In this document: positions 63,115 through 64,000 of the stretch, piece by piece
Numbering within the stretch: the stretch's first letter is position 1
How the letters are laid out: each line of letters starts with the position of its first letter
From: Draconibacterium sediminis
Lineage (GTDB): Bacteria > Bacteroidota > Bacteroidia > Bacteroidales > Prolixibacteraceae
DNA length: 64,000 nucleotides
Direction: 5' to 3'
NCBI RefSeq assembly: GCF_000949475.1
Contig: NZ_JRHC01000004.1
Span: 1-64,000 of the forward strand
Translations under genes and position numbers: made by a program
Notes under the pieces: model-generated
What the model was told of the DNA's origin: nothing
What the model saw: only the letters and a program-made list of their open reading frames with translations
The model's database searches: none

Positions 63115-64000
63115 ATGAAATTTTTCAGATTGTTCATCTGCCTTGTATTTTTATATCCCGGTGCGGTTCTGGGGCAATCGCCCCTTGATTCACTTTTGAA
63201 CCGTTTGGATGCAGCAATCGAAAATCATAAGGTTTATCAACAGCAGAAGGAAGATCGGATTCAGGCGCTGAAGAATCAATTGCGTACGGTTTCGCCCAAT
63301 ACCATTGAGGAGTACCGGCTGAATGCGAAATTGTATGATGAATACCGACCATACATTTGCGATTCGGCGATACACTACAAAAACCGGAATATAGATGTTG
63401 CCAAACACCTGGATAATACCGCTCTGTTATACGAAAGCGAGCTTAATCTGGCTTATCTGATGGCTTCTACCGGGATGTATCTTGAGGCTGTTGACTTAAT
63501 TTCTTCCATTGAAAAAGAAAAAGTTCCTGATAATTTACTGAGTGAATATTACGATACGTACCGGCATGTTTACTCTGAATTAGCTTTTTATACGCAAAAC
63601 AAAAAGGGCGCGGAACGATACTGGCAGATATCAAATCGTTATACAGATTCGTTGTATAATGTACTTTCTTCAACAAATGATTTGTATTATGCTTTAAAAG
63701 AGGAAAGACTGCGTAACGCCGGAAAGATAGAGGAAGCGCTTAGCGTAAATGATACTATATTGGCCAACAGTTCGATGGGTACCCGCGAGTTTGCAATAGC
63801 CAGTTATAACCGTTCGTTAACTTACCGAAGAATAAAAGACACCGATAGGTTAAAGTATTACCTGGCTCAGTCGGCTTTGTCCGATATATTGTCTGCAACA
63901 AAAGACCATGCCTCGTTGTGGATGCTGGCAGAAATACTGTTTCAGGAAAACGATATGGAACGTGCTTACAACTACATTCGTTTTTCGTGGAGCGAAACGG
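63115..64000 (+). CDS. DUF6377-type exported regulator-like protein (3' end outside window)
   Basis: An ATG at 63115 opens a frame that runs to the window edge without a stop (295 codons). It starts with a signal peptide (MKFFRLFICLVFLYPGAVLG) followed by DSLLNRLDAAIENHKVYQQQ, a coiled region, and TPR-like helices (LNAKLYDEYRPYICDSAIHY, EAVDLISSIEKEKVPDNLL). This is the N-terminal layout of DUF6377 proteins in Bacteroidota, which continue with a membrane helix, coiled coil and HTH. It would be a second transmembrane regulator near the beta-glucan locus. The assignment is by pattern; the C-terminus is not visible. Confidence 0.75.
   Translation, partial: MKFFRLFICLVFLYPGAVLGQSPLDSLLNRLDAAIENHKVYQQQKEDRIQALKNQLRTVSPNTIEEYRLNAKLYDEYRPYICDSAIHYKNRNIDVAKHLDNTALLYESELNLAYLMASTGMYLEAVDLISSIEKEKVPDNLLSEYYDTYRHVYSELAFYTQNKKGAERYWQISNRYTDSLYNVLSSTNDLYYALKEERLRNAGKIEEALSVNDTILANSSMGTREFAIASYNRSLTYRRIKDTDRLKYYLAQSALSDILSATKDHASLWMLAEILFQENDMERAYNYIRFSWSET

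Overview
The window reads as a chromosomal stretch of an anaerobic or facultatively anaerobic member of the Bacteroidota. It is most like Bacteroidales/Marinilabiliales of the Prolixibacteraceae type, but that placement is inference from gene content. Evidence for the phylum: a SusC/SusD pair, a giant protein with a type IX secretion (type B, gliding-motility-like) C-terminal domain, family-specific genes (GSCFA, DUF4837, DUF6377), many lipoproteins, promoters of the TAnnTTTG type and starts without Shine-Dalgarno sequences. I saw no tRNA, rRNA, CRISPR array, insertion sequence or prophage.

Layout. 1-5277: the 3' part of a giant repeat-rich surface adhesin. 5278-5852: a gene-free patch built of dispersed short repeats. 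5853-7085 (-): a PLP-dependent sulfhydrylase/lyase of sulfur amino acid metabolism. 7716-18191 (+): a glycogen cluster with branching enzyme, GSCFA protein, debranching enzyme, GT4 glucosyltransferase, GH57 amylase and alpha-glucan phosphorylase. 18677-20920: an XRE-cupin regulator and an acyl-CoA synthetase. 21459-22840: pyrH-frr. 22933-26225: a membrane peptidase-like protein, a flippase and a glycosyltransferase. 26294-29297: rnhB, then an ECF sigma factor, a putative anti-sigma partner and a barrel-like protein. 29315-35066 (-): a GH97 lipoprotein, psd, rnhA and an S46 dipeptidyl-peptidase. 35293-41210 (+): SRPBCC/GyrI protein, M23 peptidase, dxr, rseP, tatA and a DUF4837 lipoprotein. 41425-48586 (-): a methionine regulon. 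49027-49587 (+): a haem-binding DUF3365 lipoprotein. 49686-59264 (-): a beta-glucan (laminarin-like) utilization locus with GH3, GH16, a surface lipoprotein, SusD and SusC, followed by its likely transmembrane LuxR-type regulator (59662-62532). 62715 to the end: a DUF493 protein and the first part of a DUF6377 protein.

The most notable system is the methionine regulon at 41425-48961. A Bacteroidota promoter drives a SAM-I riboswitch on the minus strand, a 25-residue leader ORF containing Met-Cys-Met follows it, and then come DUF39 (aspartate-semialdehyde sulfurtransferase type), a NIL/4Fe-4S ferredoxin, UPF0280, cobalamin-dependent metH and metF. Together these would make homocysteine from aspartate semialdehyde without O-acyl-homoserine and methylate it to methionine. 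Other points worth attention are a phosphatidylserine decarboxylase with an apparent lipoprotein signal, shared leader motifs ahead of the branching-enzyme and XRE genes, and several dispersed palindromes and repeats.
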